Assembly (NCBI RefSeq): GCF_027172205.1
Contig: NC_070615.1
Location: 40,160,501-40,224,500 of the forward strand
Origin: Podarcis raffonei
Lineage: Eukaryota > Chordata > Lepidosauria > Squamata > Lacertidae
Reading direction: 5' to 3'
Length of the DNA stretch: 64,000 nt
In this document: piece by piece, positions 16,547-27,770 of the stretch
How positions within the stretch are numbered: position 1 is the stretch's first letter
Layout of the letters: the number at the start of each line of letters is the position of its first letter
Position numbers and translations under genes: made by a program
Notes under the pieces: model-generated
Databases searched by the model: none
What the model was told of the DNA's origin: nothing
What the model saw: only the letters and a program-made list of their open reading frames with translations

Positions 16547-19500
16547 GATTGCACATCTACCATTTTTTCCTCAGACCATACTTTGTTCAACCCCGAAGGA
16601 TATGAAAGTCAAGCCGGGGTTTATTGGACCATCATCTCATCCCTTTGATATCCAGGTAGGCATGTTTATAACACAGGGGAGCTATAATGGTCATCCTGGT
16701 TGTAACAGCCCATGTTGTATGATTTAATATCACGATACCATATTCTAGTAAAACTTAACACTCAGCTAAAATGACAAAATGGAAAAGCTTGCATAACCCA
16801 CCCTTGTTTATCTTTCTTTCTAGATAATAGATGAACATTGCAATCGCCTGCCTCCTGGGGAAGAAGGAGACATTGCTGTTAAAATCAAACCCAAAAGGCC
16901 CTTGGGTCTCTTCTCTGGCTACGTGGTAAGGAGCATAGGTGCCAACTCCCTGAGGCCCTGGGCACCCACAAATTTCAGTGCCAAGGCCATGCATGCTGCA
17001 TGGCACCCATGGCCCCAGGCACCCACGGTCACAGGGCCAAGCTGGCACTGCTGGTACGGCAGGACCCTTTCAAATGGTTGGGCATTATTCAATGAATATA
17101 TGATCACAAGTGTTTCCTCAGCAGACACTAGGAGGACAAAGACTTCACCAAGACCTACTGGCTTCATTTTTCTGCATTCTTGCTTAATGCACTGAGGGTT
17201 TTTTTTAATATTTTGGTCCATTTTTGTTCATTCATTTAAGGTCCCAGGACAGGTGGCAAAAATAAAATACACAATTATAAGACACTTGTGACCAAAAAGC
17301 AAACAACTTAAAAACAATTCCCTATATCAAAATCATTCAAGAATGTAAAAGCAATCAATTTCACCTCTAGAAACATTTAAAAAAAAAAAATAGTTCCAAT
17401 ACTGATGTCAATTGAGGTAAGAAATATATCCATTTAAAGGACTGTTGAAAGAGGAAGGTCTTTCAATGCTTATGGAAGCTGCCTTCCTGGAAAGAAGTTT
17501 TTGGATGAAAGTGTAATTTATGGATTCTTAAAAGTAAGTAAAAGTTTTAAAGGGGTATTCACCAAATTCATAGAGGATGTAATTATTATTATTTGTTGCT
17601 TTCCACAATAAATGACTCAAACTTACTTGCAAAACCATAATATGACCATCAGTTGATGGGAACAGCAATGGGAGGGTGTACAGGAATAAAAAGGCCTTTG
17701 ATCTGATCCAGCAGGACTCTTTAGAATGATATTGACAAATGTGTGAATGTTGTGGAGACGCGAGAGACTGAGACATCCTTAAGCCCCAGCTTGATGCTCC
17801 TGCTTTCTTGCGTACATCTTTGACATCTCTGGCAAACCAAATGTGAGAGCCAACTCCTCACCCACCAAAAAAACCACACACACACAAACATTGAATTTGC
17901 TGTAGTAGGAGAGCATTCTGTCTGTGTTGCTAGATCTGCAATAGGCCCTTCACAAGGAAAGGACACCCCTTGATGTTGCTGTAATCGAGAGATAAATGTT
18001 TCCCTCTTTGGCTTTAGTGATTTCTGCTGCATTGTTCTTAGGATGACCCTGAGAAAACAGCCTCGACAGAACGTGGAGACTTCTACATCACTGGGGACCG
18101 AGGGATCATGGATGAAGATGGCTACATCCGGTTTGTGGCAAGAGCTGATGATGTCATCTTATCTGCTGGGTAAGCCTATTTTATGGGCACATTTATTTGC
18201 AGCAGAGGTGGGGAATATTTTTCAATCTGAGGGCCACATTTCTTCCTGATGACCTTTCAGAGGCCACCTGCCAGAGGTGGGTAGGTCCAGAGGCAAAAGG
18301 AGGTGGAGCAACAAATGTACATTTTACCTAAAGCAGGTTAGTTTCTGCACATACTTTCAAACACCCTTCTTTAGCTTCCATCCAGGAAAGCAAGAGGCAT
18401 TATTGATGTTCAAAGTCACGTTCTAGCAAGGCAAAAGCACTCAAGGATGATGCAAATCCGGCAAGGAGTGTGGCCTGAGGAGAGTCCTGAGGGCCCAATG
18501 GAGAGGCCTGCAGGGCTGTGTCTGGCTCCTGGGCCTGAGGCTCCCCACCCCCAATTTACATCATGCATACAGGTCACCCCATGCACACCAGTCTCTAGGC
18601 GACTCTCAAACATGAAACAGTAAAATACCATGTTAAAAAATTGTTAGCAGAGATCAAACTGGTTTCACACCATAGCTAAAAAAAATACACCATATGTGAA
18701 CAGTGCCATACCTGTCAACTGCCCTGGAAAAAACAATGTTTTAAAAGGTTATAAATATAAAACTGTCAGGGACTGGGCTGAGGTGAAATGGTGGAGACCG
18801 TCTCCCCAGCCTAACCTTTCCAGAGAAGAAGAAGACAGTTCAGAATTACAACAGGGGTTTGAGGGAAGTCACAACTCAGAGGTAGATGAGGGGAGAAGTT
18901 GGGAAATAATGGGACAGGAGGAGCAGGCAGAGCAGGAGCAGCTGACTGACATGTTGTCACTAGAAAGCATTCCAGACCCACCATCTCCCAGAACCCGGTG
19001 AGCCTTAAAAGTAGGAGAGCAAAGAGCTCAAAGACAGGAGGTGGGAGTGAAGGGGGGTGGAGATTCACTGGGACAACGCCATTATCCAAGAGGCTGTGTT
19101 CCAAAGCCTCTCTCTGTAAATATTGAATAAAAAGCAGATGGTAAGAAACTTTTCTTTGTCTTTGTGCTTTCCTGGGCAACCAGCCGTGGGAGTTGCTGGC
19201 AGCCACCTAACAAAAACCAATTCCAAACAACATACTTCAAATCAATTCAAATTCAGAGCAGAGACAGACTTTAGAAGACATGTGGAAAGGAGTAAGCATA
19301 TCGGTATGTAATGAATGAAGCTTTGCAGGGTTAAAGAAAGAGAAAAATGGTGTAAAAAGTATAAAGATACAGGTAATCTACATTAGACACAACAACTTAG
19401 AAAGATTAAAAATGTCGAGGTCTTAGAACAAAGGAAGGAAGTCAATATGTGTATATGTAATGATTAGATTAGAATGATGATATGGTTTTATTTGTAGATG

Positions 19501-20219
19501 TGTGTTTTTGTTTTTTGTGTTCTTTTTTCTCTTGTGTTTTGTTTTTTTCTTGTTTGGACTGTTTTATTTTGGATTCAATGTTTGTAATTTTTGTTGTAAT
19601 TTTGCATTGAATTTTTTTAAAAAAAAAAATTTAAAAAGAATGCTTGTGGAAAGAGGAGCATCTATAGGAGACTCCCGAAAAGGACTTTTCTCCAAACCAA
19701 TATACTGTATCTCAAATGTTATAACCTTTCCTACTAGAGGAACTGCTCTATCATCTTCATTGTTTTTGTCGCCCTTCCCCAATTCTGCAGTATTTTTTTG
19801 GGGGGGGGTGAAGCGTCCAGAAAAGAATTTAACTTGCGACTCTTGGTATGCAAAGCATGTGTCCTCATGTTGAGCTATGGCTCCTCCTTGTTAGGTATCG
19901 TATCGGGCCCTATGAAGTGGAACATGCCTTAATGGAACACCCAGCAGTGGCAGAATCGGCCGTTGTCAGCAGTCCAGATCCCATCAGGGGAGAGGTAACA
20001 TGAAATGGACCACCATCCACAGTCAGCACCTGGGCATCAGACTGAGCAGGCAGACATGTCACTTGGTGACAATTTCCTATTCTCCACCCTCCTTGTGATG
20101 AGATGCACTGTATTTCTACTCAAACTATGCCTGTTATTCCCAAATTTGCATGAATACATATCCATTCACATATATCCATTTACTGCACACAAGTGGTGTA
20201 GTGACAATAAAGGTTTGTT

Positions 20220-20252
<33 letters not shown>

Positions 20253-21401
20253 ATAATTTCCATTTTTATGCAAAATCTTGTAGGTTGTGAAAGCATTGAT
20301 TGTGGCCTTTCTTTTATTTTTTTGGGTGGTAGGTTGTAAAAGCCTTTATCGTCCTGTCGCCTGCTTACGAGTCACGAGAGAAAGACCAATTAATTTGTGA
20401 GCTGCAGGAGCATGTCAAGAAGACAACAGCTCCCTACAAGTACCCCAGAAAGGTAAGAAGAGGGTTTGCGGTTCCTGGGCATCAATCTTGAGGCTGGATT
20501 TAACAACAGGCAACCCCAGCCAGCAGGCTTGGACTGCGGTATAGCCTGCCAACTCCAACATTTGAACTGCCCAATCATGATCAGATAGGGAGGAGCAGCC
20601 TGAACAACAGACCAGAGTCAGGAAGTCTTCACTGCTGTCTAGGAATAAAAGCCTTGGACACTCAGTACAGTCATCCAAAGACAGCCGCCCCTCCCTCCCC
20701 TCACGCTGCTGTTGTTTAACATGTCATCAAGCACAATTCTGTATACAGGATGAGAGTGTATTGCACGCTAAATATCTCAATGCATCACATACTATAACTC
20801 CAAATAATGCAAGCTCAAAGAATATATATAAATATACAGTCTCAAATCAGTCTTGAAGAGATATATACAATCGTACAAATTACTATTCAATGCCACCAGG
20901 TTCAAGAGTTCAACTGTATTGTACTGAAGGCCAGAGCGCAGGTTCTCTGCATTAAATCTTGTAGATAAGAAACTGTGTACGAGGAGGACTCTGACAACGA
21001 GACGTCCGGGTAAAATCTCTGTCTCGTCTTCCTCCTTCAGGTCGGTCCAAGTACACTGATGAACAGGCAACTTGATGCTCACAATTAGGTCAGGTCCTGC
21101 CTTGCGTGGGCACTCAGCTTCTGGTTTAGCATGTGTCTTAACCTTGCTTTTGCTTCCAGGTGCCCCCTGTGTATTGACCTTGCTATGGTTTGAAATAATA
21201 ATAGTAATAGTAATAATAGTAATCTTCTGGGAGCAAATTCCACAGCTTATGTATGTACTGTATGAAGAAGTACCTCTTATTATCTGTCCTGAATCTTCGA
21301 ACATTCAGCTTCAATGGATCACCCTGAGTCTAAGTCATTTAAACACTTCTATCATCCTTTCCCCTGGGAAAAGGAATGACTACAATGACCAATAAAATGT
21401 G

Positions 21402-21437
<36 letters not shown>

Positions 21438-21540
21438 TGATCTTTCAAAACAGATAGAGTTTGTTCAAGACCTGCCCAAGACAATTTCTGGAAAAATCCA
21501 AAGGAAACAGCTGAGGAAGAAGGAGTGGGAGAAAGCCTAA
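7769..21540 (+). CDS. ACSM family medium-chain acyl-CoA synthetase (gene B), complete
   Basis: Mitochondrial AMP-forming ligase that activates medium-chain fatty or aromatic acids to CoA thioesters. Thirteen coding exons: 7769-7954, 11467-11677, 11777-11987, 13629-13772, 15222-15378, 15490-15569, 16059-16182, 16575-16655, 16824-16925, 18042-18169, 19895-19994, 20333-20452, 21454-21540. They join in frame to 1731 bp, or 576 aa, the usual family length. The N-terminus is basic and Ser/Leu-rich, as in a mitochondrial presequence. Motifs: phosphate loop [11 protein letters not shown] (about 223-233), GYGQTET (365-371), TGDRG (449-453), YRIGPYEVE (476-484), [10 protein letters not shown] with catalytic Lys about 562. 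All introns are GT-AG. The start is the first ATG in the exon that aligns with ACSM N-termini. The C-terminal half looks ACSM3-like and the middle more ACSM1-like, so no symbol is given. Confidence 0.93.
8550..9355 (+). mobile_element. L2-like LINE 3' end with (ATT)n tail
   Basis: The translation resembles the L2 ORF2 C-terminus: [33 protein letters not shown], and the [11 protein letters not shown]-type block. It ends in a 3' region and an (ATT)n run at 9292-9355. A MITE (8819-9006) is nested inside. It lies in gene B intron 1. Confidence 0.7.
8819..9006. mobile_element. Short MITE (family 2) inserted in an L2 LINE
   Basis: Starts CATAGCTGTCAACTTTC and ends GGTTGACAGCTATG. It interrupts the L2 coding remnant between CATCGTTCAGCCTG and CACTGAGATCC. 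It has a short internal duplication of AAAATAAGGGATCAGCAGCC. Confidence 0.65.
10240..11289 (-). mobile_element. Solo LTR in gene B intron 1 (fossil), interrupted by a MITE
   Basis: Starts TGTCAGG and ends CCTGACA on the plus strand, flanked by 5-bp direct repeats GCATC (10235-10239 and 11290-11294). Homology to the LTR at 18764-19212 shows it is in minus orientation. A palindromic MITE (10521-10783) is inserted in it, so the LTR itself is about 790 bp. It split a SINE. Internal regions are absent, so it is a solo LTR. The clean target duplication argues against great age. Confidence 0.7.
10521..10783. mobile_element. Palindromic MITE with perfect 23-bp terminal inverted repeats
   Basis: The ends 10521-10543 and 10761-10783 are perfect inverted repeats starting ACCGTATTTTTTGC. 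Inside, arms 10619-10648 and 10668-10697 form a second perfect 30-bp inverted repeat around a 19-base loop. It is non-coding and non-autonomous. The perfect arms indicate a young copy. It sits inside the solo LTR at 10240-11289. Confidence 0.85.
12080..12545 (+). mobile_element. L2-like LINE 3' tail with (ATT)n, split by a MITE
   Basis: Shows ACATCTGAAGGCAGCCCTGT and GGCTGGGGTAACCCAGTCAG, as in the copy at 8550-9355, ending in (ATT)n (12500-12545). The family 1 element at 12185-12434 interrupts it. Confidence 0.65.
12185..12434. mobile_element. TIR DNA transposon (family 1) inserted in an L2 tail
   Basis: Starts CAGTCGTACCTTGG and ends CCAAGGTATGACTG with TA on both sides. It splits the 3' end of an L2-like LINE between GTTTTAATA and ATGTTGGAAGCCACC. 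It lies in gene B intron 3. Confidence 0.75.
13975..14390 (+). mobile_element. CR1-like fragments in gene B intron 4
   Basis: A plus-strand piece with GTGACCACACTTGGGGTGCT and TTCTGGCCACCTCACCTC resembles the CR1 ORF ([14 protein letters not shown]). It is followed by a second dispersed repeat (CAACTGGTATTCAGAGGCGT, AAGATGTCTAATCC), also seen at 23500-23625, 36720-36930 and 50165-50405. Confidence 0.5.
14545..15171 (-). mobile_element. CR1 LINE 3' fragment
   Basis: The minus-strand frame has [52 protein letters not shown] and [16 protein letters not shown], all typical of the CR1 reverse-transcriptase C-terminus. The 3' end carries the CR1 signature ATCATAGAATCATAGAAT near 14547. It lies in gene B intron 4. 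Confidence 0.88.
16493..16544 (+). repeat. (GA)n microsatellite
   Basis: About 26 GA units ending 30 bases upstream of gene B exon 8 (16575). Confidence 0.95.
18764..19212 (+). mobile_element. Solo LTR in gene B intron 10 (fossil)
   Basis: Starts TGTCAGGGACTGGG and ends CACCTAACA, flanked by 5-bp direct repeats AAAAC (18759-18763 and 19213-19217). It has an AATAAA signal near 19126. The same family as the solo LTR at 10240-11289, in the opposite orientation; both carry a similar acidic open stretch. It looks whole as a solo LTR. Confidence 0.75.
19235..19640 (+). mobile_element. L1-type LINE 3'UTR with A-rich end
   Basis: Purine-rich then T/G-rich sequence ending in a poly(A) run near 19620. 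It looks like the 3'UTR of an L1-type element. The coding part is absent. It lies in gene B intron 10. Confidence 0.35.
20216..20252 (+). repeat. (GTT)n microsatellite
   Basis: About 12 GTT units in gene B intron 11, 80 bases upstream of exon 12. Confidence 0.9.
20284..20307 (+). repeat. Partial duplicate of ACSM exon 12 start upstream of gene B exon 12
   Basis: Forty-nine bases before the true exon 12 (20333) is a second tag|GTTGTGAAAGC sequence. It matches the first ~24 coding bases of the exon at roughly 17 of 24 positions and has its own AG. Using that upstream AG would shift the frame, so the downstream AG is the functional acceptor. It looks like a short tandem duplication of the exon's left edge. 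Confidence 0.5.
21403..21436 (+). repeat. (CT)n microsatellite at an acceptor
   Basis: A CT run ending 17 bases before gene B exon 13 (21454), so it extends the polypyrimidine tract of that acceptor. Confidence 0.9.
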
Positions 21541-21596
21541 CAGGACTCTGAAACCAGCATGAAAGGACTGGTTCTTATTTGTCTCAATAGTCTCAG

Positions 21597-21644
<48 letters not shown>

Positions 21645-21651
21645 GATAGAT

Positions 21652-21690
<39 letters not shown>

Positions 21691-21707
21691 GATAGATATA
21701 GATAGGA
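21597..21707 (+). repeat. (GATA)n microsatellite
   Basis: About 25 GATA units with small interruptions, starting 57 bases after the gene B stop codon and so probably in its 3'UTR. GATA runs of this kind are abundant in snake and lizard DNA (Bkm-type). Confidence 0.95.
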
Positions 21708-21793
21708 GATGTAAACTGTTTGCCATCAGGGAAAATTAGACATCACCAATCACCTATCAGCATACGGTAACATTAAAGGGTTTCTGACTATGC

Positions 21794-22018
21794 ATGAAGC
21801 CTGACGTCAGCGCTTTCCAAATCACTTCAAGGTTGGATTACTGTAATGCACTCTGTGTGGGGCTTCCCTGGCACCTGACCCAGAAACTGCAGCTGGCCCA
21901 GAATTCTGCAGCATGGCTGCTGACAGGAGTAAAACTCCATCCGCATATGACACCTCTGCTCAGAAATCTGCTCTGGCTGCCCATTGGTTACTGCGACAAG
22001 TTCAAAGGCGTATATTAA
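21794..22018 (+). mobile_element. L2-like LINE coding fragment
   Basis: Translates to [32 protein letters not shown] and [14 protein letters not shown], the C-terminal part of L2 reverse-transcriptase ORFs. It lies just downstream of the gene B stop, possibly in its 3'UTR. Confidence 0.7.
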
Positions 22019-24748
22019 GCCCGTAACAGTTTGGAACCAGTTCGTTTGTGAGATCACCTTACCCCATACATGACCACGCAAATTCCCCCTACACCTAATC
22101 TTTCCTATCACCTCCTTTAAGTAGAGATTTCATTTGTTTGTACCTCCTGCATGCACATGTGCCAGTGGCGAACTTTGGGCTTTAAAATTTCAGCTGCGCT
22201 CTGCAATGCCAAAATTTAGCACTCCCCATGCCTTCCATTGTGCATCAATGTTTCAGCGCCCTCTCGACTCGGCACCCAATGCAGGCGAACCAGTCATGCT
22301 CCCCTAAATCCGCCTCTTCATGTGCCCAACTTCTGCGCTGTGATTCCTTACTGAATATACTTTAAGAAATAGATGATTGGGTTCCACTGCCCATTATTAA
22401 TCTGTTCTAGGTTACAATTGCAAAAACAAAATAAAAAAGACCTCTGTTCATTGCCAAGTTGTGCTTAACGTTGTTTTTAACCATACATCACCTGAAGCAA
22501 AAGGACGTGTGCAATCTTAGTGTGCTCATTTGGTTGTTTATATCATAAGCATTTGGTGAAACACAGGGCAAAGGAGCTGTCCCCTCTCTAAATAACTTTG
22601 CTACCCATGTCTTCAAGAAGACCTTGGTTCTCTTTCATTGCCACAAAGCCGAGCTCACGAACACATCTGCTCAGATGCAGCCTGGGAGAACAGCAAACCG
22701 GTCTGATGGCCAAGCTGCCAATTATCTTTCAGCAAAGACCTCAATGGAGTGATTACCTGGCAAACAAACAGCAGTTCCCAGAAGGAACGGTGCCAAGTGC
22801 CGCCCCGCAGGTGGATCTATAATACCCCAGCACTTTGGGGGATAATGCTGTGTTTCTACAACGACTAAGCTTTTAATTGATGCTGGTGAGGGAGACGAGG
22901 TCAGCTTTCTTCCATCTCATAATTGCAACTCACATTAATAGCGAGTAAGAAGGACACTCCTTTTGGGTGCAGAGGGCATCTCCATGCCCCTTCACGCTTC
23001 ATGCTTGCTAAACAAAACGAGAGCAGTGAGCAGAAGACTAGATAGGAGCTGACTCCCAAGGAAAGCATTTGTCACTGGTAATGAGTTCTCCAGGGGACAA
23101 CGCTCTGCTTGTTTAGCACAGATACCACCTTAGCAACACAAACAACAGAAACATATTGCCCTGCTTATGGACTTCCCCATAGAGACCTGGTTATCCAACA
23201 TAGGAAGCAAGATGCTGGACTAGATAGAGCCTGGATGTGGGGGACCATTGATCCTCCAGATGCTGTTGAACTATCATCTTCATCATCCTCTGATGGGAGT
23301 TGTAGCTCAGCAACATCTTGAGGGTCAAACGTTTCCCATTCCCGAGTTAGACTTTTAGCCTGATCCAGTTGGCATCTTAGGTATGTATTTAGTAAGGACA
23401 GTCCCTATTATCTAGTAAATGGCTCACTGCCCATATTCATCTCATGGTGGTGATCAGCTCAGGCTTTGGTTATATAAGAAGAGCATTAAGGACCTAAGAA
23501 GAGCCTGCAGGATCAGGCCAATGGCCCATCTAGTCCAGCATCCTGTTCTAGCAGTGGACAACCAGATGCCTGTGGGAAACAAGGAAGCAGGATTTGAACA
23601 CAAGAGCACTCACCCCTTCTTGTGCAATAATAATAATAATAATAATTTTTTATTTATATCCCACCCTCCCCAGCCGAAGCCGGGCTCAGGGCAGCTAACA
23701 ACAAGAAAATAATACAACATTCTAAAATCATTTCATTATAAAATTAATTCAAATCAAATTGATGGCAAGCAGTACCTCCAGTTTCCAGTTCCTGGCTTTG
23801 GGCAGTATTCTGTCCCAGCCAACAGTCCAAGATCAAGTGAGGCATGTGTCATGGGGGGTGGGCTTGTGGCAAGTCCTCAAACACCAGATCACATAACAAT
23901 AGCACCAGTTCCAAATCCAGAAATGTGGGAATTATTGTGCTAATTTTACTGGTTATAATGCTAGCACTTCTTCCCCAGTTTCTAATATTCCTTTTACACT
24001 GCAGCACCATGTTGTGTTATGGAACTGAGGCTTTTTTAAAAAAAATAAAAAATCAACATCCCACCACATTGTGCTAAAGTTTAAAAGGGCAGGGAAAGAC
24101 CTTATTTTGTCAATGCAAAACTCAAGCAATTTTCCAAGTTGCAAATGGATTCCTCCCCCCCCAAAAAAAACAATCAACACCAGAAAAAGTGCTAAATCTC
24201 CTCTAGATTTCCAGAAGTGGCTTTCACATTATGGGGATGACCACCCAAAGTGCAAAAATGAACAAGCAAACAGCACAAAGATGGACTTAGGTGTCATCTG
24301 AATGAGGTCAGACTCAGCTCAGGTTCCAGAAAGGCAAAATCAAACACAGCAGAGGGCAAGTCTGGACAAGCAAGGTGAACATCACACCCAGTCTACATGA
24401 TGGGCTTGAATACCACTCCTACATACCCTCCAAGTGTCCCCATTTTCCAAGAACAGTACCAGAATTACAGAAGCCATCCCAGTTTCTGATTTGATCCCAG
24501 AATGTCCCGGCTTTCCTTTTTCTTTCCCTCCATGTCTCGGAGAACAATTAAAAATGGTGTACGTCTGTAGTTGCAAAAACGGGAGTCCTGTTTATATGGA
24601 GAATAAATCCCTGAACCAAATGAAGGAAATGTTGACGCTGGCATATAATCTTGAAGGAAAGGCTCACCAATCCACTTTCAATTCTTTAATTCCAGTGCTT
24701 CTACAGCCAGCAGTTTCTTTGGAAATGCAGGGCGTATCTATTTCTTTA

Positions 24749-24990
24749 CAGCCGTACCTTGGTTCTCGAACGGAATCAGTTCTGGAAGTCCATTCAACTT
24801 CTGAAAACATTCGAAAACCAAGGCGCAGCTTACGATTGGCTGCAGGAGCTTCCTGCACTCAGGCGGAAGCCGTGTCAGACGTTCGGCTTCCAAAAAACGT
24901 TCGCAGACTGGAACACTCACTTCTGGGTTTGCGGCATTCAGGAGCCCAAACATTAGAGTCGCGAGCCGTTCAACAACCAAGGTATGACTG
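24749..24990. mobile_element. TIR DNA transposon (family 1)
   Basis: Starts CAGCCGTACCTTGG and ends CCAAGGTATGACTG. The internal sequence resembles the copy at 12185-12434, including the ATTGGCTGCAGGAGCT-like part. It lies between genes B and C. Confidence 0.7.
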
Positions 24991-25799
24991 CATTGTAAAT
25001 GGAGCCTTACACTCTCTACTCAGAAGTAAGTTCTGCTGTGTTCAAGGGATGCATTGTTATTTCTGAGGCTTTCAAATGGTACACCAAGTAACTGCCTGTT
25101 TATTCCTCAGAACAGAAGTATTTTTTTTCCTTTATACCCCTATGCTGTTATCTCCTGAGATTTCCCATCATACTCCCTCAGTTTTGCCAAGGGAGTCAAA
25201 ATTCATTGAAAACATGGTACTTCGAGGCAGAATTATGCAGATTGATTTAATGTGCCTAATGTATTCATAACAAAGAATGGTGGTTGCCCTAACCGATGGC
25301 TTTAATTGAATCACAACTCCATCCCTTAATAGATGTTTTAATATTTTAAATAGCTATGCCCAAGGGCCTTTATGCAGCTCAACAAACTTATGCTAAGCCA
25401 TCATTAACTTTAGGCATTTTGCCCAAATTGCTATGATGAGTGGAAGCAGTACAGCGCTATGGCACAACTGGAGCAAGAAAATGAAGAACCACACAGGAGA
25501 AAACAAGAGGAGATTGGGGACAATGGTGGCTCAGTATCAAAATATGCTTGTTCTGTTCTTCATTCTAAGTGAGCAGGTATTGTACCAGGGCTGGTGTCAG
25601 CAAATGGTATCCTTGGGCATTTGCCAGGGTGCCAACAACCTGGTTCACAGCTCTGAGAAATGCTAGGCAGCAGGGTCTAGCTGCCATTTTAACTTCCCAC
25701 GTTGTCCAGAACCAAACATCATTCTGGGGCCTTGTAGGAGATTAAAATGGTGCCCCCTGCCCATCTTGAACTGCTTGAAGTAGTGCAGCTCCCTGACAT

Positions 25800-26290
25800 G
25801 ACTGCCAGTTGAGTGTGTCAGGGTCCACAAGCAGAGGAGGAGGCCACTAGAGAGTGTTAGACTAAAATCTGGAAGACCGGGCTTCAAATCCCCATGAACC
25901 TCAACTGGGTGACCTTGGTTCCTTAGTCCTAACCTATCTTGCAGAGTTGTTGCATGGATAATGTTATGTACTGAAGTTCTCACCCTGGGCCAGCAGGGGG
26001 ATACTGTAGATAGTTATGCAAATAAGGGATTGAAAGTGACGTTCAGTGATTGGATAGTTTTAGAAAGTTGTTACAGTAACGTTGTACTGGAGCTCTATAT
26101 AAGCAGGCTGACTGAACCCTTCAGTTCAGTTCTGTCCTGGCCTGTGAATAAACAAGAGCTGTTTGAAGAATCGCTGTGTCGTCTGATATGTTCACCCACA
26201 ACTTAACAGATAATATGGAGAGGGTTAGAAAGAGCCATGTACACTACCTTGAGCTCTTTGAAGATGTGTGCTTTATTGAATGAATGAATG
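25800..26290 (+). mobile_element. tRNA-derived SINE interrupted by a solo LTR
   Basis: The left part has a tRNA-like head (GAGTGTTAGACTA, GGGCTTCAAATCCCC B box) and a body ending GTTGTTGCATGGATAA. After the LTR the same SINE resumes with TATGGAGAGGG and ACCTTGAGCTCTTTG. A second, uninterrupted copy of the family is at 40065-40280. Confidence 0.75.
25962..26208 (+). mobile_element. Solo LTR between genes B and C (fossil)
   Basis: Starts TGTTATGTACTG and ends CAACTTAACA, with 5-bp direct repeats GATAA at 25957-25961 and 26209-26213. It has a TATATAAG box near 26096 and AATAAAC near 26148, so it is in plus orientation. At 247 bp it appears intact as a solo LTR, and it sits inside a tRNA-derived SINE. 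Confidence 0.82.
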
Positions 26291-27489
26291 AACCAACGAA
26301 CCAACAAATGAATATTGGCATTGGCAGTCTGAATGGGAGTGTTTTCCTCCAATCCAAATATTTTTATTTATTTATTTGGAGGTGGTGAATTATAAATCAC
26401 CCTTTATTCAAAACAGGATTCCAGGGCGGCATGCAAACAAATTTTAAAATGACAGAAACATTGCAACACAAACTGATACGAATAAAATTAAGAAGACTAA
26501 AGCTGTTCAACAATCAAAAATTACTGCTAGTAGTATCAACCCCGGACCATCTGGATAAGGTCTGGAGTGGGAATACAGGGTTAAGGGCCCCACATCACCC
26601 TCCACCAGCTGCTACCCCCCCCTCCCATGCATGCCAGTTACTTACTTAAAAAAAGCAGCAGCAACAACAATAACTATGGAATTGTTAATTGTGTGAATGC
26701 CATCCTCTATAGTTCTACCTGCACCACAAAACTTCCTGAACTCCTATATTAGCTGTCTCCGCCCCCCCAAATCTCTGCTGGCACCATAGGGTGAAATTAT
26801 AGCTTCACCTGCAGCGGATTAGTTATTGATCTGCAGTGCCAAGGAGAGGCATGGCTAGTATACGTTTTCTTTTCTGCTCTTTGTGGCTTAAAAAAAAAAA
26901 GGATCATTGGTGAAACAAACAACTTCATTCTCACAGGGGAATAATCCTTTCCTGCAAAAGGCCCTTATAGTACGAACAAGACTCATACGCTTTGGAGAAG
27001 CTGGATTGAGGAGCAGGAGTTGGCCAGAGGCTCTTTCCATCTCTGGTGGTGCAGGATGACATCTTGTCTAAGCCAACTGCCTCCAGGTAACGATGGCTTG
27101 CTTGCTTTTGAGTTATCGGTTCTTCCATGCACACCCTGAATTTTTTTGCGAATTCTTATCTATCCTTGCAACAGTCCTGGGAGGTAGGAAGGTTGCCTAG
27201 CACGAACTTTCTCATCGCTACTCCTACTGCCAAACTAGATGTGACGCCACACTTTTTTGAAAAAGGGAATAACTGGCAGGGGGCTGATCTGGACCAAGAG
27301 AATGCATGAGAGCTTTATGGAAGTTGCTTTAGACTGCTTTTAGTATTGTGTTGTAAGGTTGTGTTTTGCTGATGTAAACTGCCCTTCAGGTTGAAGGGCA
27401 GTTAATTAATAAGTAATCATAAATGATCATAATGTAACTGTTTGCCCTGTCCGTAATACTGATTACAAATGTTAGAGATATTGGGTTCA

Positions 27490-27770
27490 GTTCCCATACA
27501 TGCATCTAACTAATTCACCATTCTCAAAACAATATGTGAATTGAAATGTAGCCGTCCGTTGAAATTTGCACTTCTCCAAATTTTGCAATACATTTCTCAG
27601 ACCAAATAACGAGGACAAAAATGAATATGCTAGCAGAAGGCGTGCAGGCTTGCATATATTAGTGAAAATAACATACAAAACTTCATTGTGTTACCCGGGG
27701 CTTAAAAAAACAAAAAACCATGAATTGCTGCAGAAATGCTGAGAAATGAGTTTAAGATTGGGAAAATGAG
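27490..27770. repeat. Unclassified ~300-bp dispersed repeat (five copies in window)
   Basis: AT-rich sequence with GAAATTTGCA, GCATATATTAGTGAAAAT and AAAACCATGAATTGCTGCAG. Similar blocks are at 2760-3010, 9580-9910, 12760-13150 and 38505-38905. No coding capacity and no obvious terminal repeats. I do not recognise the family. Confidence 0.5.

Noticed and set aside
21597-21707. CRISPR-like array
   Set aside because: It is a plain GATA microsatellite without spacers.
24434-25066. 210-aa plus-strand ORF between genes B and C
   Set aside because: About a third of it is a family 1 TIR element (24749-24990), and the rest has no protein-like pattern.
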